From Bacteroidota bacterium (lineage in GTDB: Bacteria; Bacteroidota; Ignavibacteria; Ignavibacteriales; Ignavibacteriaceae), in assembly GCA_021824145.1 (NCBI GenBank), contig JAKALM010000002.1:62001-126000 (forward strand): DNA of 64,000 bases, read 5' to 3'. Positions 60,806-64,000 of this stretch are shown piece by piece (position 1 is the stretch's first letter; every line of letters starts with the position of its first letter). Below the pieces are notes generated by a model. That model made no database searches. It was given only the letters and a program-made list of their open reading frames with translations, and had not been told where the DNA came from. The translations under genes and the position numbers were made by a program.

Positions 60806-62809
60806 ATGTACGAAAAGAAATACGTTTTAAAGAGATTTAAAGAAACTACAATTGCAAAGCCTGTAATTGATGAATCAAAATTTGTAATAAAGTATAATCA
60901 AGAACTTAATCCCGCGCAGTTTGAAGCGGCATCTGCTGTAGATGGGGCCTATCTTATAATTGCTGGAGCTGGAACTGGTAAAACTCGAACTTTAGTTTAT
61001 CGTGTTGCAAGACTAGTAGAACTTGGTTACGATCCAAAATCGATATTACTTTTAACCTTTACAAGAAAAGCAGCAAATGAAATGATGAACCGAGCTGCAA
61101 TTCTTTTAGATAACCGCTGTTCAAAAGTAAATGGCGGAACTTTTCATTCTTTTGCTAATTTGACTTTAAGAAAATATGCTAAAGCTGCTGGAATTGATTC
61201 TTCATTTACAATTCTTGACCAAAGCGATAGTGAAGATGTTATTAATTTGATTCGATCTCAAGCAGGCATTATTACTAAAGAAAAAAGATTCCCCAATAAA
61301 CAAACTCTCCATAAAGTTTTTAGTTTAAGTGTAAACACCGGCAAGCCAGTTGAAGCAATTATTGAAGAAGATTATCCGCACTTTGAAGAACTTCTGGATA
61401 AAATTTTAGATATTCAAAAAGTATATCTGCATTATAAACAAAAAAATAATTTGCTTGATTACGATGATCTTCTTGTATATCTAAAAAATTTCCTGCTTGA
61501 TTTTGGCGCTGGTGCAAAATCACTTTTGTCATCAATTAAATTTGTAATGGTGGATGAATATCAAGATACAAATAAATTGCAAGCTGATATTGTAAAAGGC
61601 TTAACTCAACTTAATAACAATATTATGGTTGTTGGCGATGATTCTCAATCAATTTACTCTTTTCGCGGCGCCAATTTCAAAAATATAATTGAATTTCCAA
61701 AGCTCTTTAAAGATGTAAAAATTATAAAACTTGAAGAGAATTTTCGAAGTGTACAGCCAGTTTTAAATTTTACTAATCATATAATTGAAAATGCTATTGA
61801 AAAGTATGAAAAACATCTTTACACAAGAAAATCCGGAGGAGAGCTTCCTTTAATAATTGCAGCAACTACAGAAAATTTACAATCAAAATTTATAGTAGAA
61901 AAAATTCTCGACTTAAGAGAAGAAGGAGTTCCTCTGCGGGATATTGCAGTTCTTTTTAGGTCTTCTTTCTTTTCATTCGATTTGGAAATTGAATTAGCTA
62001 AAGCGAACATTCCATTTCAGAAATTTGGCGGGATGAAATTTATAGAAACAGCCCACGTTAAAGATGTGCTTGCTTTTTTAAGAATCGCAGCAAATCCAAA
62101 AGATGTTGTTAGCTGGTACCGCGTTCTTTTGCTTCATGAAGGAGTTGGGCCAAAAACTGCGCAGCGTATTCTGGATGAATTAGCAACTGCAAAATTAACT
62201 ATAAAAGCTAATCCAGATTCTATTACTTCATTTAAGTACAATGAAAAAATTGCAAACTTATTTCAACTTTTATATAAACTTCATACTGAAAAAACTCTGC
62301 CGTCTGAAAAAGCTCAGCTTACTATGGATTATTATTATCCATTGTTTAAAGATAAATATGACGATTTCAACAAACGTAAAAAAGATTTAGACATATTTTT
62401 AAATATTACAGAAAATTATAAATCGCTTGATTCCCTTCTTGCCGACATGGCAATCGAACCAATTATCGACAGCGTAGTTGATATTGGAAATGAAGATAAA
62501 GAAAATGAATTTGTAACTCTTTCAACAATTCATTCTGCAAAAGGATTAGAATGGCATTCAGTTTTTATTATTCATTTGGTTGAAGGATTTTTTCCATCAA
62601 GCCGATCCGCCGATAAGATTGAAACACTTGAAGAAGAACGCCGCTTGATGTACGTTGCTGCAACAAGAGCTAAGCAAAATCTTTTTATGACTTATCCAAT
62701 GAACATGTTTGATCGTGAAGCAGGAATGACTTTATCAAAACCATCAAGATTTATTACTGAAACAAATTCCGATTTAGCAGACGGCAGATTGTTGGAAGAA
62801 GAATATTAA
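60806..62809 (+). CDS. UvrD/Rep-family ATP-dependent DNA helicase
   Basis: 667 residues. Helicase motifs: LNPAQFEAA (Q-motif region), IIAGAGTGKTRTLVYR (Walker A about 53-66), LTFTRKAANEM, the Walker B VDEYQDTN (about 250-257), GDDSQSIYSFRGA (about 276-288), LEENFRS, and C-terminal STIHSAKGLEWHSVFI with LMYVAATRAKQNLFM. It moves 3' to 5' on single DNA strands and serves in repair and replication restart. It is shorter than E. coli UvrD (720) and more like a compact Rep/PcrA form. Long AT-rich leader, no strong Shine-Dalgarno. Confidence 0.9.
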   Translation: MYEKKYVLKRFKETTIAKPVIDESKFVIKYNQELNPAQFEAASAVDGAYLIIAGAGTGKTRTLVYRVARLVELGYDPKSILLLTFTRKAANEMMNRAAILLDNRCSKVNGGTFHSFANLTLRKYAKAAGIDSSFTILDQSDSEDVINLIRSQAGIITKEKRFPNKQTLHKVFSLSVNTGKPVEAIIEEDYPHFEELLDKILDIQKVYLHYKQKNNLLDYDDLLVYLKNFLLDFGAGAKSLLSSIKFVMVDEYQDTNKLQADIVKGLTQLNNNIMVVGDDSQSIYSFRGANFKNIIEFPKLFKDVKIIKLEENFRSVQPVLNFTNHIIENAIEKYEKHLYTRKSGGELPLIIAATTENLQSKFIVEKILDLREEGVPLRDIAVLFRSSFFSFDLEIELAKANIPFQKFGGMKFIETAHVKDVLAFLRIAANPKDVVSWYRVLLLHEGVGPKTAQRILDELATAKLTIKANPDSITSFKYNEKIANLFQLLYKLHTEKTLPSEKAQLTMDYYYPLFKDKYDDFNKRKKDLDIFLNITENYKSLDSLLADMAIEPIIDSVVDIGNEDKENEFVTLSTIHSAKGLEWHSVFIIHLVEGFFPSSRSADKIETLEEERRLMYVAATRAKQNLFMTYPMNMFDREAGMTLSKPSRFITETNSDLADGRLLEEEY

Positions 62810-62819
62810 AATTACTCTG

Positions 62820-63905
62820 ATGATTCAAATTTTTATAGCTATAATATTATTCGTAATTTTTTTTGTAATAAATCTACTTATAATCCTATTTACTAAAACC
62901 AGAAACATAAATTACTCTGATAAAAAAGCAGAAAATAAAATCTCAGTTGTTGTAGCTGCTAAAAACGAAGAGAAAAACATTTCGAATTTAATCCAATCAT
63001 TAAAAGACTCGGATTTTTCTTCAGAAAATTTTGAAGTTATCATTGTAGATGATGAATCAAAAGACAATACATTTTTAAAAGCACAAAATGCTGCAAATGG
63101 ATTAAACAATTTTCAAATTCATAAATGCAAAAACAAAATTTTCCCAGCCAAAAAAGGAGCACTTAATTTTGGAATCAACTTAGCATCTAATGAATTTATA
63201 TTAATTACTGATGCTGATTGCCTTCCTTCAAAAGGATGGTTAAAATCTTATTCAAATAAGTTTAATGAAGGATTTGATTTTATTTCCGGTGCTGCTCCAT
63301 TTATTCAAAGTAATTCATTGGTAAATAAGATTTCTTGTTTTGAAAATTTGCGGAGTTCTTTACTTAACTTTACAACTGCAAATTTGAAGATTCCATATTC
63401 TGCTGCTGCAAGAAATTTTGGATTCAGAAAATCTTCATTTGAAAAAATAAAAGGATATTCCAACACAACAGAAACATTAAGCGGTGATGATGATTTGCTT
63501 TTAAGAGAAGCGATAAAAAATCATTTAAAGATTGGAACGATTTCTGGAGATAGATCAAAAGTTTATTCTAACACAAAAAAAACTTTTAAAGAATATTTGA
63601 AGCAAAAATCCCGTCATACAAAAACATCTTTTTATTATCTTCCGATTCATAAATTGTTATTAGGATTTTGGCATTTACTAAATTTATTATTTTTATTTTC
63701 CTCAATTTTTATTTTTTTCAATCCTATTTTCATTTTCCCTATTGGAATTAAATTATTTTTAGATATTATCGTTGTTTTATTTACTCAAAAGAATTTTGGG
63801 TATAAATTTAATGTGGCTGAAATAATTTACCTCCAAATTATTTATGAATGTTTTTTAATTATAAATTTTATAAATGCTATTTTTAAAAAAGATAATTGGA
63901 ATTAA
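62820..63905 (+). CDS. Family 2 glycosyltransferase, membrane-bound
   Basis: 361 residues. An N-terminal membrane segment (about 2-24) and two or three near the C-terminus (about 280-345) flank a GT-A domain: ISVVVAAKNEEKNISNLIQSL (about 41-61), the metal-binding LITDADCLPSKGW (about 122-134) and TLSGDDDLLLREAI (about 219-232). The layout resembles processive or dolichol-type family 2 enzymes acting on the cytoplasmic face, probably in polysaccharide or glycolipid synthesis. It starts 10 bases after the helicase gene, likely in the same transcript. Sugar and acceptor are unknown. Confidence 0.85.
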   Translation: MIQIFIAIILFVIFFVINLLIILFTKTRNINYSDKKAENKISVVVAAKNEEKNISNLIQSLKDSDFSSENFEVIIVDDESKDNTFLKAQNAANGLNNFQIHKCKNKIFPAKKGALNFGINLASNEFILITDADCLPSKGWLKSYSNKFNEGFDFISGAAPFIQSNSLVNKISCFENLRSSLLNFTTANLKIPYSAAARNFGFRKSSFEKIKGYSNTTETLSGDDDLLLREAIKNHLKIGTISGDRSKVYSNTKKTFKEYLKQKSRHTKTSFYYLPIHKLLLGFWHLLNLLFLFSSIFIFFNPIFIFPIGIKLFLDIIVVLFTQKNFGYKFNVAEIIYLQIIYECFLIINFINAIFKKDNWN

Positions 63906-63934
63906 GTTCCGCAAAACCATTTAAGATGAAATAT

Positions 63935-64000
63935 TTATTTTGTTTTTCTTTTGATTTCAAATTCCAAAAAATTATTTTTGAACTCAAAGTTAGGGAAAGG
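63935..64000 (-). CDS. Possible C-terminal end of a gene beyond the window
   Basis: Reading the minus strand inward from the edge, 21 codons are open and end at TAA (63937-63935), giving the hydrophilic tail PFPNFEFKNNFLEFEIKRK. The plus strand also has an open frame from an ATG at 63926, so which is real cannot be told. A gene converging on the glycosyltransferase gene would leave a short, normal gap. Confidence 0.25.
   Translation of the reverse strand, partial: PFPNFEFKNNFLEFEIKRKTK

Noticed and set aside
1-64000. CRISPR arrays, insertion sequences, prophage or integron structures
   Set aside because: No regularly spaced repeats, transposase or integrase motifs, or terminal inverted repeats were found. 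Most of the window is ordinary core genome.

Overview
The window is AT-rich (roughly 30-33% G+C by eye), densely packed bacterial chromosome. Several things together point to the Bacteroidota/Chlorobiota/Ignavibacteriota (FCB) group, most likely an Ignavibacteria-type organism. These are lineage-type families (DUF4783, DUF4286, DUF6600 and DUF6483-like proteins, carboxypeptidase-regulatory-like domains, OmpA barrels with signal peptides), diaminopimelate-type MurE, HU/IHF proteins, and a tiny AURKAIP1/COX24-type basic protein. The taxonomic call is inference. No transposase, CRISPR array, prophage or rRNA was seen, so this is mostly core genome.

Layout. 1-2.4 kb: the cut-off N-terminal part of a membrane (probably sensor) protein, a DUF4783 exported protein and an FnIII lipoprotein. 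2.4-5.4 kb: a minus-strand pyrR-pyrB-pyrC operon preceded by what looks like a PyrR-binding RNA loop and a hairpin that both resembles a terminator and buries the pyrR Shine-Dalgarno. 5.4-9.6 kb: an OmpA protein with terminator, tRNA-Pro(CGG), yajQ, a decapitated DnaE-type polymerase and a small CPxCG zinc protein. 9.6-26.1 kb: a complete, tightly overlapping minus-strand division and cell wall (dcw) cluster: mraZ, rsmH, ftsL, ftsI/pbp, murE, murF, mraY, murD, ftsW, murG, a PH-like membrane protein, murC, ftsQ, ftsA, ftsZ. It has a recognisable MraZ operator and promoter. murB and ddl are absent from it. 26.2-27.8 kb: tRNA-Thr(CGT) and an overlapping trio of HU, zinc-ribbon/TPR protein and a 31-residue basic ribosomal-type protein.

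28-39.5 kb: mostly minus-strand single genes. They include an S9 peptidase, a CBS-less IMPDH/GMP reductase, oligoendopeptidase F, a TlpA-like lipoprotein without its CxxC, a DUF4286 protein, an exported regulatory-like-domain protein that seems to start at ATT, a tryptophan-rich lipoprotein, a DUF6483-like protein and an AcuI/YhdH oxidoreductase. Between two of these genes, at 35.26-35.36 kb, lies an unassigned structured element ending in a strong terminator.

39.7-45 kb, plus strand: gatB, lepB with terminator, and an active/inactive pair of M16 peptidases. 45-50.3 kb, minus strand: a deacetylase-like protein, crotonase, an outer-membrane barrel, two membrane proteins, an SDR and truA. 50.5-53.7 kb: a 1070-residue multi-PAS/GAF histidine kinase. 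53.7-60.2 kb, minus strand: an aldehyde dehydrogenase, a GAF/PP2C phosphatase, pyrE, a TPR protein, a pterin dehydratase and clpC. 60.8-64 kb, plus strand: a UvrD-type helicase and a family 2 glycosyltransferase.

Functionally the window covers three de novo pyrimidine steps with their regulator, almost the whole cytoplasmic-to-lipid-II peptidoglycan route with the divisome, and general protein and nucleic-acid housekeeping. I do not see a dramatic new multi-gene system. The most informative non-routine items are the RNA element at 35.3 kb, the PyrR leader, the MraZ boxes, the tiny bS22-like gene, the truncated polymerase with an operator-like palindrome at its start, and the non-ATG gene at 35.4-36.5 kb.
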